Origin: Gonocerus acuteangulatus
Taxonomy: Eukaryota; Arthropoda; Insecta; Hemiptera; Coreidae
Length of the DNA: 64,000 bases
Direction: 5' to 3'
NCBI GenBank assembly: GCA_946811695.1
Contig: OX328130.1
Span: forward strand, 74,117,353-74,181,352
The position numbers and the translations under genes were made by a program. How positions within the stretch are numbered: position 1 is the first letter of the stretch; each line of letters opens with the position of its first letter. The notes beneath the pieces were generated by a model. The model was not told the origin of the DNA, did no database searches, and worked only from the letters and a program-made list of their open reading frames with translations. Shown one piece after another: positions 29,082 through 40,818 of this stretch.

Positions 29082-29726
29082 AGCTCGTGAGGGGTGTCTC
29101 TGGATGGATCAGTTGTAATTCGCTGGAAGGAGGTAAGTTTTTTTTTATTGGGGCAAGAAGATTATGGAGGGGAGGATCTTAATGCGATGGAAGGAGGAAT
29201 TATGTTAACTAATTTTTTTATTATGGTAGAGGGGAGACCAAGGATAGCAGTTGTAATCGAGACGCGGTCGGAGGAGGTTCTATTCTAATTACGTTTTCTA
29301 TTTATTATGGGGAGGGGACTCCAAGGATAGCAGTTGCAATCAAGACTGGGAGGTAAGTTTTTTTATTGGGGCAAGAAGATTATGGAGGGGGGGGGGGATC
29401 TTAATGCGATGGAAGGAGGAATTATGTTAACTAATTTTTTTATTATGGTAGAGGGGAGACCAAGGATAGCAGTTGTAATCGAGACGCGGTCGGAGGAGGT
29501 TCTATTCTAATTAAGTTTTCTATTTATTATGGGAGGGGGGGGATGCGCGGATGGCAATGATGGAGGTAAGTTTTTTTATTATGTAGGGAGAGGGTAGTGG
29601 GGGGGGGGTTCAAGGTCATCGACTCTACATTTTTAGCGGCTCTAAATCAAGGTCATGTGACGTCATGCAACATCATGTGTGACCTTGAACATGACCTTGA
29701 TCCAGAACCGCTAATCTTTACCTACT
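29082..29726. repeat. Right terminal inverted repeat
   Basis: It ends ACCTACT at 29726. The outer ~115 bp is the complement of 5054-5170 with a few differences. Inner units (29100-29590) contain repeats such as GAGGTAAGTTTTTTT and CAAGGATAGCAGTTG. It is shorter than the left repeat, probably through copy-number change. Confidence 0.9.
29610..29700. promoter_or_regulatory. TCAAGGTCA and TGACGTCA cluster in right TIR
   Basis: The mirror set of the left cluster: TCAAGGTCA at 29610-29618 and 29647-29655, complements at 29680-29688 and 29692-29700, and TGACGTCA at 29658-29665. Conservation at both ends is expected from the inverted repeat itself. Confidence 0.5.
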
Positions 29727-29900
29727 GGAAGCAAATTAATAATTGATCAGTTACTCATTAAAAATTTAAAAGAGAACTATTCATGTTTTTATTTTATTTA
29801 TGTAGGATATTTTAAGCTAATTGTTCTGGAAAGCAGTCTACACTACCCAAAATCTGAGGAAAGTGCTTAGTTATGCAGCTCCTGCGTGACGGACTTTGTA
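29727..29900 (-). repeat. RepA copy interrupted by the Polinton (right part) and duplication
   Basis: GGAAGC at 29727-29732 is the second target duplication. The following sequence completes the reverse-orientation RepA copy, ending with GCTCCTGCGTGACGGACT near 29880-29895. It joins with 3960-5053 as one ancestral copy. Confidence 0.85.
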
Positions 29901-29990
29901 TTTACTAAATAGGTTTTATTCGGCATATTATTCTATATAGGCTATATTAGGCAGGGTATTCTACTCAATCTTGTGTACTTCTTCTTGATC
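29901..29990. other. Short AT-rich gap
   Basis: AT-rich, no gene or domain seen. Confidence 0.3.
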
Positions 29991-29998
29991 CTTCTGTA

Positions 29999-30253
29999 CA
30001 TGGGCGTATATAAAAACAATTTCGGGGGGGGGGGGCTGAGACCATTTCCAGGGTATGGAATACTAAATATTTAGAGCTTGGAATAGTTTTAGGCAACTAA
30101 AACGCTATTACACGTAAAATAAAATATGTTTTATGAAGTAAGTGATCTTATTTAATTTATTTTTAAGGGTTTTACGAGAAGTTTTTTTCATCAATTCAAA
30201 ATTTTGGGAGGGGCTGCAGCCCCCTCAGCCCCCCCCCCTCATATATGCCCATG
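29999..30253. mobile_element. hAT-type MITE, 255 bp, with 8-bp duplication
   Basis: It begins CATGGGCGTATATA and ends TATATGCCCATG; a G-rich segment at the left and its complement at the right continue the inverted repeat. CTTCTGTA at 29991-29998 is duplicated at 30254-30261. An 8-bp duplication is typical of hAT elements. It has no coding capacity. Confidence 0.8.
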
Positions 30254-30261
30254 CTTCTGTA

Positions 30262-30310
30262 TCCTGTATCGAGATGTTCGAGAGGATTTTGACAATTTTC
30301 ACGAGATATA

Positions 30311-30349
<39 letters not shown>

Positions 30350-30680
30350 ATTTCTTTTCTAAGCTTATCAAATGGCACTAGGGACATGAACGGAACCGCG
30401 CTAAGATGCTGCAGTTCCTGCGAGTCGGACTTTTTTCTTTTAATACTTATTCTGCTGTTTGGGACACCGGGTCAGCTAGTAAGATAAAAAAAAAAAGAAA
30501 AAATTAACTTAATAAGTCACCTATTACATTTTGTCAAAAAATAAAAATTATAAAACACTTGAAATTCTTTTAATAGTCACTAAAAATCAGAATGAAAATT
30601 ACAATATCATATTTCTTCTTATGACACCTACTTATTATATTTCATTTTATTTTTACTTATTCTAAATTATTATTCATTTT
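30262..30680. other. AT-rich stretch with poly-A run, RepB-like end
   Basis: A poly-A of about 30 lies at 30316-30345. A RepB-type motif (GCGCTAAGATGCTGCAG) lies near 30397. A GGGTCAGCTAGT at 30465 resembles ends of interspersed repeats. No gene is seen. Confidence 0.4.
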
Positions 30681-30691
30681 TAGTCTAGTAC

Positions 30692-31188
30692 TTAATGGTA
30701 CACGATATTGTTTGTTTCATTACCTGACGCGTAAACAAACAACGCAGACGGTTTTCCAATACGGGAACAGGTAACATACAATTGAAGATGCGAGAAACAT
30801 GGGTTTTCTAGATTAATACCACAAACACTTAATGACTGCCCTGGGATTTATTTATAGTCAAACTGAGTTCATAGGTCCAATAGCAACACAGCTGCAGGCA
30901 CTGTAATGAAAAAAAAAATTTAAAAAAAAAAAAAAAAATTTAATTCAATTTAAAAATTTAATTCACAGCAGCTCGATTCAAAATTGCACCATTATTAGAC
31001 GAATGTCGGGCTGCACGGGTCTGTCTTAACCGAATTCTTTCACGTTCATTGTGATCTTCACGTTCACTGCGATTTTCACGTTCCTCGGCAGTACAATTAG
31101 ATTGATAATTAATTTATTTTTATTTTTTTCGATTCTTTAAATTTCGGGTTGTTCTGCCTAAATTTGTCCGCCGCCTGATAGGAGGCAT
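30692..31188 (-). pseudogene. Helitron rep/helicase remnant, both ends only
   Basis: On the minus strand the 5' end starts with ATG at 31186-31188 followed by a short, Arg-rich Helitron-like N-terminus (MPPIRRRTNLGRTTRN) and an ERE-rich segment. The 3' end, to TAA at 30692-30694, has the helicase C-terminal signature (INKSQG, LYVTCSRIGKPSALFVYA, NNIVYH). The intervening Rep and most helicase motifs are absent, and the last part is frameshifted. It is dead. Confidence 0.75.
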
Positions 31189-31619
31189 ATTTAGTAAGTC
31201 AGAAACACACAACACTTTAGATTTAGTAATATATTAGATGCACAGAAAAGATGTTTAAAATTCAAGTGACATTTTACCACAGACAATTTACATTTTACCA
31301 TAGACAATTTGTTTTTGAATAATGTTACCACCGTATAAAATTTGACAAATATTGACATTAATATTTATACGATACTAATGTCACTCAATTGTTTTTCCTT
31401 CCCAGAACCCCTCCACTAACACTTTATGGTGTGGTATTAAAGTTCAAATTGACCTTTAAGTATTATTACGAATCTTTTGTATGGGAATATAGAAAAGTGG
31501 AGTCTTTTTTTTACTTCCTTAATGCAAATATAAATTAATTTAAATTGCATTATTAACATGTGATTCTAATGTCACCTAGTGATTACTTGTTCTTATTTAT
31601 TTAATTTTTTTTTTTTTTT
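31189..31619. other. AT-rich intergenic, no gene seen
   Basis: No open frame or repeat family recognised apart from short AT-rich runs. Confidence 0.3.
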
Positions 31620-32149
31620 TGATTATATACAAATAACCTAATACGTTAACTCTTAAAAATATTATAATTGAGAACATATGGTTTTATTTAAAAATGAATT
31701 TGCGTTAAGGCAGTGAAAAAGACCCGAAAAGTGTTGTTTTTAGACTTGTTCAGGCAATTTTTTTAAATTTTTCTCTCCGTAAGAACCATCCTCGTAGTTC
31801 AAGGAATATTATAAAAAAAGAATTAGCGAAATCGGTTCAGTTGTTCTCGAGATTTGCGCTTACCAACACATTTAGCGATTCATTTTTATATAATAGATAT
31901 ACAAATACGTTAACTGTTAAAAATATTATAATTGAGAACATATGTTTTTATTTAAAAATGAATTTGCGTTAAGGCAGTGAAAAAGACCCGAAAAGTGTTG
32001 TTTTTAGACTTTTTCAGGCATTTTTTAAAATTTTCCTCTCCGTAAGAACCAGCCTCGTAGTTCAAGGAATATTATAAAAAAAGAATTAGCGAAATCGGTT
32101 CAGTTGTTCTCGAGATTTGCGCTTACCAACACATTTAGCGATTCATTTT

Positions 32150-32155
<6 letters not shown>
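31620..32155 (+). repeat. Two tandem RTE-type 3' tails
   Basis: Two ~265-bp near-identical blocks (about 31620-31910 and 31911-32155) end in AAATCGGTTCAGTTGTTCTC, then CTTACCAACACATTT and a (TA)-rich tail. This is the usual 3' end of RTE-clade LINEs. No ORF remains. Confidence 0.8.
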
Positions 32156-32213
<58 letters not shown>

Positions 32214-32215
32214 CG
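32156..32215. repeat. TA microsatellite
   Basis: About 55 bp of TA repeats at the end of the second RTE tail. Confidence 0.9.
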
Positions 32216-32728
32216 TGTATCACAAGGTAATGACATGGCGAAACTAGACAAAAAAATTAGTTCAACATTACCAACCGCACATTTCTATCTCACTCCGTTC
32301 CAGAGATATGCATTTTTCTTCAACGGTTCATTATTTTTTTTTTTTTTTAAATCAGCATCAATTTTTTTTTAAGAATAATGTACGTCAAATGTTCACAAGT
32401 ATCTTATTCAAACCGCAATAACAATTCAAAAAGTAGAAATTAATAAAAGCTTCTGGTTAGTGACAACTCTTCCAAAAAAGAACCTGCAGACTGCCGTCTT
32501 ACAAAAGTTTGTAATATTTAATCAGCTTTCCAACGGTATACTCAGAACTGAGATTATATCTCAATTTTATAATGTAATTAGAAATTTAGGGGGGAAAACA
32601 ACTAATAAAAAAACAAATATCATGTTTTATTTTGTGACAAAAAATAAATAAAAAATTATCCTGTATGATTTATTTAATGAATTTAAGGACTTCATGCTCA
32701 AGGTCATCTATAGAGTAGGGTAAAAAGC
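32216..32728. other. AT-rich intergenic, no gene seen
   Basis: An open stretch of 63 codons at 32460-32651 has no recognisable similarity. The end (GAGTAGGGTAAAAA) also appears, complemented, near 43855. Confidence 0.3.
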
Positions 32729-33915
32729 CCGTCACGCAGAAGCTGCATAACTAAGCACTTTCCTCAGAATTTGGGTAGTGTAGATTGCTTTCCAGAACAA
32801 TTTGCTTAAAATATCCTACATAAATAAAATAAAAACATGAATAGTTCTCTTTTAAATTTGTAATGAGTAACTGATCAATTAATAATTTGCTTCCAGAGTT
32901 ATGTTTACACATGATACCTATTACACTTCGTAATAAATACAAAAAACCTCATATTATCGTATTTTGATCTAACGCAGGAACAGGATACAGTCACTCTAGT
33001 GGTAGAAAGCGCTCCTTGCGGCGGCTTTGTGAACCTACGTCTGACGGGCTTTTCTATTGAAATATATTACAAATTAAACCACCGCTTTCCGATTGACCGA
33101 TTCAGCTCATTTCTACAACACTTCTTTCTCATGAGTTACCCACAACGTATACCGCGTTTCGTTACAATACAGCAGAAATTACGACCGGTATGAGTATATT
33201 ATGAATTTGGGTCAGGAGTAAACCCCCCCTTCTAATGAACCGATTTAGTTTATTTTTACAACACATATTTACCTGTAGATTACCACTACGAATACCGAGT
33301 TTCGTCGAAATATACCAAAAATCACTGCTGGTAGTGGCGAATTGGTATTGTGGGTCCGGAGTAAACCCCCCCTCCTAATGAACCGATTTAGTTTATTTTT
33401 ACAACAGTTATTTACCTGTGGATTACCACTACGAATACCGAGTTCCGTCGAAATATACCAAAAATCACGGCTGGTAGTGGCGAATTGGTATTGTGGGTCC
33501 GGAGTAAACCCCCCCTTCTAATGAACCGATTTAGTTCATTTTTATATCTCACTTTTCTCTCTATATTACCACTACGAATACCAAGTTTCGTTGAAATATA
33601 ACAAATATTACGGCTGACATAGTCAAATTAGTGTTTTGGGTTCGGGGTAAACCCCCCCTTCCGGTGGACCGACTTTGGTGGTTAACGAACTCGTTCAATC
33701 GTTTGCTAATTGAATGCTATATACCAAGTTTCGTGACGAAAAAACAAAAACTCTGGCCGCTATCGTGTTAACAGACACATATATATATATATATATGCAT
33801 ATATATATATATATAGATATATAAATTTTAACGGGGGTCATTTTCGGTGTCTACTAGGTAGGATCGATAAAGATTTGAAGAAATTTTTCAAAAATTCCGT
33901 CATGAGTCCAACCTC
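32729..33915 (+). repeat. RepA family copy, near full length
   Basis: It starts CCCGTCACGCAGAAGCTGC and proceeds through the unoccupied GCTTCC target (about 32890), then C-rich ~143-bp monomers and a (TA)n near 33780-33820. It ends at the CAGGG element. This copy is the empty-site reference for the Polinton and matches 3960-29900 (minus the element) in reverse. Confidence 0.85.
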
Positions 33916-34367
33916 AATAGCAGGGTGTCTGTCTACTGCACGAAAAAGTCACGAAAATCACGAAAATGTCACGAAATGAAAAATAGGGCACGAAAATCAC
34001 GAAAAAGTCACGAATTTGGAAACCATGTCACGAAATTTTTCTATTCAAAGATTTCCCCCCAAAGAGCTAAATTCAGGGAAGTTTCTGGAATTAATCTTTT
34101 TCCACTAAAGCTGTGTACAATCCGGTGGAGTAAAAACTCGCAGGTATTAGCTAGAGCTCATACGATGATACCTGCCTTAAAGTTATGTATAGAAAATGCT
34201 TTTGATGATCCTCCAGTTGGCAGGAATTCCACAGTTGTGCAGAACCATGTTCGTGTAACCATGTTCCGGTGGACGGATTCTGCTGGTTTACGAACTTGAC
34301 CTTTCAAATTAGACGAACGATTATTGACCGAAATTACATCAAAATTAGACCATTTTTATATATATAC

Positions 34368-35200
34368 ACACGAGAGCCATCCAGAAAGTTGGTTACGTTT
34401 TGGTATAAAAAAAAATAAGACGAAGTACAAGACTTTTTTTTTATTATATACATTTGAAAGTGGCACTAAAATACTATTTTTCTACAAGTACATAGTCGCC
34501 AAGTAAATTAAGACATTTCTCATAGCAGTTAAACAGGCTTGAAATACTAGTGTCATAATTGTGCGCCGAGACTTCACCCAGGTTCTCAACCCTCCGGCAG
34601 TTCCGTGGGCTCATCAAAACGCTGCGTCGCAAGCTATTTGTAAGGTGGATGTGGAAACACCTCCAACTTGAAAACATCCAGGACTTATCGAGTTCGATTG
34701 GCTCTATTTGGTCGGGCGTTGTCGTAAAGAAGCAACATTTTTGAGCTCAACTTTCCTCTGCGCTTGTTTTGAATTGATCTTCTTAACTTTTCTTAGGCTT
34801 CACAATGCCTTGCAGAGTTTATTTTCGAGTCACGTTCTAAAAAATCAACAAGAAGGACTCTTCCTTTGTAAAAAAAAAACAAAAAAAAAAAAAACAGTCG
34901 CTATGATCTTCCTTGCAGATAACGTTTGCATGTATTTGCTTGGTTTTGAGGAGAATTTTACATTTTATAGACTACAATTTGGTTTCTCCTATAACAATTT
35001 GATCGAGTAGTGAATCACCGGCGGTTTTCTTTAATTTTCTCATCGACTTTAGTGGCAATTTCATCGGTCACAATACTTGTCCGTCCACTAATGCCCCATT
35101 TGGCTCTCCACCTTTATTGATCACATCGTGCCCATAAACTTCAAAGATTTGGCGATTAATCTCAATTGTTTTTCTGTTCTTAGTCAACAAAAACCTTATC
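34368..35200 (-). pseudogene. Mariner transposase fossil
   Basis: The minus strand shows mariner C-terminal cues: LLLYDNARPNRANRTR, LEVFPHPPYK and a final YEKCLNLLGDYV, broken by stops. A left inverted-repeat-like end (GAGCCATCCAGAAAGTT) at about 34373 fits the family. Translation further upstream is too decayed to follow. It is inactive. Confidence 0.75.
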
Positions 35201-35820
35201 ACCAATCGCACTTCACAGGTCGCGGGATTTTCAATAGCGACACACGTTTAAAACTAGTATTGTACGCGGTTGAGCTGCAATGATAAACTCTCAGTAGCAC
35301 GGCTAGGTAGCCAATAAAAGAACGAACGATCTGACACCAAGATGGCCGTGAAATCCCAGGCCCTAGCGGCTAGAGCACAAAAAAATTTAGGCGTTTACTT
35401 GGGATATACTTGCCTCACAAGTATTTACTTGCAAGTAATAGTAAATACTTGTTTTATTCACTTAAATTTTTGTATTTACTTGGTTTTTGAGACTGCACGA
35501 GTATTTACTCCTCCAGGCAAACCTCCATGGTGAGTCACTCAAGTCCTTGTAGTGACGTTACTGGGGTATGGGGTGAGACATTTTACACCCAAAAAGTGCT
35601 TAAAACTTCAAAATTGTTATTTTTGGTTTTTTTTTCAACTGGTTTTTGTCTCTGTTTACTTATTGTTTTAATTGGTTATTGTTTTTTTTTAATTGCATGT
35701 AATAGTAAAATTAGTATTTTTATAATACAAGGTAAGATAAAAATTGGTAATAGTGTTTTCCCATGGCGAACTGTGAGAAGATGGGGGAAGTCATTTCCGT
35801 TTAGGATACTTTCAGTTTCC

Positions 35821-36003
35821 CGTGGTCTAGTGCCTAGCGCCTTAGATTCATAAGCGGGAGATGGTGGGTTCGATTCCCGCCGGCAACAGGAATTTTCTCA
35901 TCTCAGGGCTCGTTGAGAAAATTCCTCGCTGCACCCCTGCGCTAATGGCCCAGATTTGTCGATGCGCCGTTAAATATATATATATATATATATAATAACT
36001 ATT
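35821..36003 (+). mobile_element. tRNA-derived SINE (family 1)
   Basis: A-box-like TGGTCTAGTGCC and B-box GGTTCGATTCC (35867-35877) mark a tRNA-like head. The tail has GCGCTAATGGCC, GATGCGCCGTTAAA and (TA)n. AGTTTCC at 35814-35820 repeats at 36004-36010. The head is degenerate, so this is not a functional tRNA. Confidence 0.8.
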
Positions 36004-36010
36004 AGTTTCC

Positions 36011-36460
36011 TGTTGTGGCGCCTTAAAGCCTCCTTCTCTTTGAGATGAATGAAAGATCAAAATCGACCAATAACTGCTTCTACTCCTTTGCTAATGACAC
36101 TATGGATATGAACGGAATTGCGCTAAGATGACGAAGTTCCTCCGAATAGGACTGTTTGTATATCACATAAATGTAGATCAAGATGCTTTATTTTTGAAAT
36201 TCTTGGAAAGAATGTTTTCACCCTTTTATGGCAATGGAGAAGTTTAAAGAGGATTAGTAGAGAATGCCTAGAAGGAAATTTACATGAACATTATTTGATA
36301 ACTGAAGGTTGTGTATATTCCTCTGTGATGGCAGCTGGTGACAGAAGTAAATAACTATAGGAATGATTTCTTCAGATGTCAAACCATCAAAAAGGAGGAG
36401 AGAAGCTTTAAATATCAATGATATCTAAAGATAAGATGCAGAGAAACGTTTTAAGCCATT
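36011..36460. repeat. RepB-like fragment and unclassified AT-rich sequence
   Basis: RepB signatures (GTTGTGGCGCCTTAAAG) flank the SINE. From about 36170 there is no recognised family. Confidence 0.4.
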
Positions 36461-37384
36461 AAAGTGCTCCGAAAGAAAAACTCAGACTCGCAGGAACTGC
36501 GTCATCTTAGCGCGGTTCCGTTCTTATTCCTAGTGTCATTTGGAAAGCTTAGAATAGAAATAAACATTTTTTTGTTGTTGTTGAAATTTCGTGAAAATTG
36601 TGAACACCCACTCGAACATGCTGGAATAATAGCGATATTAAGGCGCCAGGACACAGGTTTACGACAGTAGCCAAATTACGCAGAAGCAGAAATTACACAT
36701 GTTTAATATTATCAAATGTCAGACCCGTCATTTTAGAAATGTTGGACCCCCCCCCCCCCCCCAACATCTCCTGACACATAGAAACGCTACCATAATGCCT
36801 ATTATGGAGAATAAAGCTAAAGTAAATTTTGGAATCTCCTTTTTGCAGAATTCGTTAATGTTATCAAAAAATGTGAAGACAAGTTTTGTAGATTATTGCA
36901 GGATGTAAAATTCGTCATAAATATTTGTGTCATAAAACTAATCGCTTCGCTGAAAAATCCGAATAACCTTTTTTGCGAACTTTGACCTTGAATAAAATTG
37001 TTTGCAATCATGGTTGAACCATTTTAAGCACCTTTTTATAGGTCCTTGACGAACGAAAACGAGTGAAACCATTTTTAAGGCGATATCTTTAACCATTTTC
37101 GAGAAAAGTAGAAAAATAGTTGTTGAATAAATTTTTTGATTTGGGTACTTAGAATCATGGGATTCAGTTCAAATATTTTCCGCGGGTTTGAAATTTATCC
37201 AAGCAAAGATTTTTACATTTTGGTTACGTTTTTCGTTAAGGGAGGATTTAAATAAAATATTTCATTAACAGACATGAAACGTTTTTGGCACTTCGTTTAT
37301 TCTCCTCAATATCTCGAAAACGGTTGGGAAATCGTGGTAAGCGGGAAGTAACTATTCGAAAGCTTACTAAATTATCTACAAAAA
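36461..37384. repeat. RepB fragments
   Basis: GACTCGCAGGAACTGCGTC near 36487 and the core near 37060-37380 are RepB type. A C-run (36747-36763) adds low complexity. No gene. Confidence 0.5.
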
Positions 37385-38007
37385 AAGTCCGACTCGCAGG
37401 AACTGCATCATCTTAGCGCGGTTCCATTCTTATCCGAAGTGCGATTAGTAAAGGAATAGTAGCAGCTATCGGTAGATTTTGATCTTTTGTTAAAAATATA
37501 AAATAAAATCTCAAAGAGAAGGAAGCTTAAAGAGCCACATATGGAAGCTGACAGTTTTCTAAGCGGATGGGACTCTCCCGTCATCGCGACGCTCACTCTA
37601 GGAAAACTCTATTACCAATATGATTCTTATTTTCTCAGCTTTAATGAAATACTCATTCCACCGTTAAGTAAACTTAAAAAACAAAAGTGAGGTAAACACA
37701 CAAAAAGCGACAAAACCCCGTTTAAAATAACAAAACTAACACTTTCGTAGTTTTAAACACTTACTTCTCCGACTGACATTGCCCCATCGAAATTTGCTTC
37801 AGAATCTTTATTTTAGACAATTTAGTAAGCTTTTGAATGGTTAAATCGTACTTCCCACGATTTCTTAACTGTTTTGAAGATATTAAGGGGGAAAAATGGT
37901 GCTAATACCTACCGATAGCTGCTATATTCCTTCACTAATCGCACTCGAGATAAGAACGGAACCGCGCTAAGATGATGCAGTTCCTGCGGGTCGGGACTTT
38001 TTTTTTG
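37385..38007. mobile_element. RepB element with ~90-bp inverted ends
   Basis: The left end (AAAGTCCGACTCGCAGGAAC, continuing to GCAGCTATCGGTAG) and the right end (37913-38007) are nearly perfect inverted repeats of about 90 bases. The interior is the RepB core. There is no transposase. This shows RepB is a non-autonomous DNA transposon with long inverted ends. Confidence 0.75.
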
Positions 38008-38849
38008 TCAGACAAATTAATGTGTTATGTTTATATTATAACATAAATATTATGTTTATAAGAAGAGCAAATCACTTTAATTGCGGTGTAAAATATTGTT
38101 GCTAGCTAAATCTAAGTATTATAAAAGCTCATAAGGAAAAAATGGTGCTAATGACTCAGATTTCGATACACCATAAAAGAAAAAAAAATTAAGGACAATA
38201 TACAAAGATTCCGAAGTATTTCATGTCTGTTAATAAAATATTTTATTCTAATCCCAATAACGCAACACTTATACACAAATACACTTTTTTTAGGTACCTA
38301 TTTAATACGTATACATACAAGTACGTATACACCAAGTACTCTACCACCGTGTGGAGTATAGACCGGTACGTCTGTACCACTGTGGTATGAAAAGAGCGGC
38401 TGTTCTGATACTGGCAAAAATTAGAAATCCTACATTCCTAAAGTTGTTTGGAGGCTTATCTTTATGACTCTAGAAAGGGACTTACAGATGACGAGGGTAC
38501 ACAGGGAGCTAGCTACCTGGGGACATGGAAAATCCCCCCACCCTAAGCCTCCTAGCTCCTCACCTTCGAATTCATATGATTTCGTTCAATGAATTTAAAA
38601 AAAAAATTAATAAATAGATAAAAACTTCTGAAAATAGAGAATACCAAAAACAATTCTAAAGAACGGAATCAACACCAGTACAGTAATCTAGATATTCATA
38701 GGGCATCTTCGAATTCCAAGATACCGTTGAAACAAAATATTGTTTCTATATATACGTATCCTGTTTTATTGACTAATACATTTGACTACTATAAGCAATC
38801 ACAAAAATAACGAGCAGTGAAAAAAAACTGTAGGAAACAAAAAAAAGAT
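38008..38849. other. AT-rich intergenic, no gene seen
   Basis: No long open frame and no repeat family recognised. Confidence 0.3.
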
Positions 38850-39340
38850 TCGTTCAAATGAACGAAATTACCTATGTTTTAAGCACTTATTTCTCCAAAT
38901 ATGACCATCCCATCGCAAATGTCTTCAAAACATTTTTTGTAGAAAATTTAGTAACCTTTCGAATGGTAATCTTTTGCTTGCCAAGATTCCAAACCGTTTT
39001 CGTGATATTACTGAAAATATACGAAGTTCCCAAAACTTTTCATGTCTAAAAATTAAATATTTTATTTTAATCTTTCCTTTACTCCAAACGTAACATAACT
39101 TTCAACATATTAGTTTTAATGAAAGTAGAACATGCAGATAATGTTTCAACTGAATCCCGTGATTCTAAGTACCCAAACCAAAAACGGTATTCAAAAACTA
39201 TTTTTCCAATTTTCTCGAAAACGGTTAAAGCTATCGCCTTGAAAATGGTTTCATTCGTTTTCCTAGCCCAAGGAGCCTATAAAAAGAGTACTTACAAGCT
39301 TATGAACTCAAAAACGTAAGCGTTACGATTTTTTCTGCGC
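38850..39340 (+). repeat. RepB core fragment
   Basis: Core cues TTTTAAGCACTTATTTCTCC and a later TCTCGAAAACGG match RepB elsewhere. It is continuous with the RepC copy that follows. Confidence 0.55.
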
Positions 39341-39461
39341 GAATTTCGCCCCAAACGCCATCTTCCAGTGGGCGGATTTTGCTGGTTAACGAACTTGACT
39401 GATTTATGTACCAAATTTCATCAAAATCGGACCATCAGGGAAGCCAGAAATGAGCGAACAG

Positions 39462-39510
<49 letters not shown>

Positions 39511-39664
39511 AATATACAAATTTGAACCACCGTTATTTTCGGTCTCTAGGGGTTCTGAAACGCGAAATTTTCTTGTCGGCACTTCCGGATTGTTTCATTG
39601 TATCAACCTTATAAGCGGGGTTCCTCCCTATGGGGGAGGGAGGAACCGCGCTAAAAATTTCTAA
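39341..39664 (+). repeat. RepC family copy
   Basis: Contains GCGGATTTTGCTGG, TTCATCAAAATCGGACC, (TA)n and an end GGAGGGAGGAACCGCGCTAA. Counterparts are 48797-48945, 50815-51140 (minus) and 60499-60580. Confidence 0.7.
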
Positions 39665-40555
39665 AGCAATTTTATATGGGATGGTCTCATTTCGAGAAAA
39701 GCTGGTTTCGTTTATTTAAAAGGTTCTTTTGTCTGTTTTCATTTTGTGTTATTTTTGTAATTGCTTATAGTAGGAAAATGCATTTCTCAATATAACAGGA
39801 CAAGTAAAAGTAGAAAAAAAGTTTTTGTTGTTATAAATAAGCTTTCCTAGTGGGATTTGAAGACGCCGTGTGAATACTTTTATCTCTGTTTACCTCAGTT
39901 CTTAATTGTTTTTTTTTCTCTGTTTGCCTTAGTTTTTAATAGGTTGGTATTATTTTGAAGACATTTTTAACTTAAAGCAAAGATGCGCATGTCCAATGCT
40001 CTCCGTGGCTCAACTGCCCCCGGGATTGATGATTCAATTGACCCCTTACATGTTATGACTTTATTGTAATTATTAGTAAATGAAAAATGAATACAATATT
40101 ATTTTATTATTAATGAAGTTGGGAATTATAAAGTATGAGTATATGAAACTATTACTATGGGAATTTTATCATTTTATTAAAAAAATGTAAACATTATTAA
40201 ATAATTTGTCGCAAGTACAAAAGAAAGTTTGCATACCAAAAAAAAAAAAAAAAAAAAGAAATCGGAGTTTTCCAAAATGTATTTACCACAATGATTCCAA
40301 ATTTTCGGCATTTAATTTTAAGAGGATGATTCATTTTTTTAACTTTTTCAATTTTTTAAGTAGACTGGTTCAATTGCCCCGTGGCTCAATGACACCCTCT
40401 CCCACTAATCTCTGAACTATTATTCTCTGATGCTGCGAAGAAAAAAATTAGACTTCCAAAAAATGATTGCTTTGAAGGCATTCATTATTTACATATATTT
40501 TTATTGTTCCTAATTCATATTCAAAAATAAAATTTGTTGTTCTTTATTCATATTC
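39665..40555. other. AT-rich intergenic, no gene seen
   Basis: A short poly-A (40241-40258) is the only feature. No domain or RNA. Confidence 0.3.
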
Positions 40556-40762
40556 GGAGGCCCAGTGGTCGTGATTGTTAAGGCGTGAGCATTTAACACT
40601 CCTTGCCAATGGTCGTGGGTTCGATTACTACTATGGGGTGGTGGCTTTTCTTTAGAAAAAATAAAAGGCATCGGCCCTATCCTGGATAGAAATGGGTGGT
40701 AACCTATAGATAACCCGTCCTAAACCTCTTAGTTAATAATAATGTGCGTTAAAATTTAAATT
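40556..40762 (+). mobile_element. tRNA-derived SINE (family 2)
   Basis: A-box region GGTCGTGATTGTTAAGG and B-box GTGGGTTCGATTACT are present. The body contains GGCATCGGCCCTATCC and a CCTATAGATAACCCG stretch also seen in the 5S-like SINE (62088). It differs from family 1. Confidence 0.7.
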
Positions 40763-40818
40763 TATTCATTTTAAGAGGTTGCCATGGAGACTTAAATATT
40801 GAAATTGAGTACACTTTA

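Larger units (their letters stand above)
5054..29726. mobile_element. Maverick/Polinton element, 24.7 kb including a nested LINE
   Basis: The element is bounded by terminal inverted repeats starting AGTAGGTAAAGATTAGCGG and by a 6-bp duplication. It encodes the Polinton hallmark set: protein-primed type B DNA polymerase, retrovirus-type integrase, FtsK/HerA-type packaging ATPase, adenain-like cysteine protease, penton and double-jelly-roll major capsid protein. Subtracting the LINE and its 13-bp duplication leaves about 17.4 kb, within the usual 15-20 kb range. The integrase, PLA2-domain protein and one right-arm gene carry disabling lesions, and the protease lacks an ATG. Polymerase, ATPase, penton and MCP frames are open. 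Confidence 0.96.

Noticed and set aside
32460..32651. 63-codon ORF
   Set aside because: No domain, no promoter or splice signals; AT-rich chance frame.
34708..35010. 100-codon plus ORF
   Set aside because: Antisense to the mariner fossil.
35821..35890. tRNA gene
   Set aside because: A and B boxes are present, but the cloverleaf does not close and a SINE tail follows; same for 41164, 49738 and 52104.
39368..39664. 98-codon ORF over (TA)n
   Set aside because: RepC sequence with TA repeat; matched by the reverse ORF at 50810-51136.
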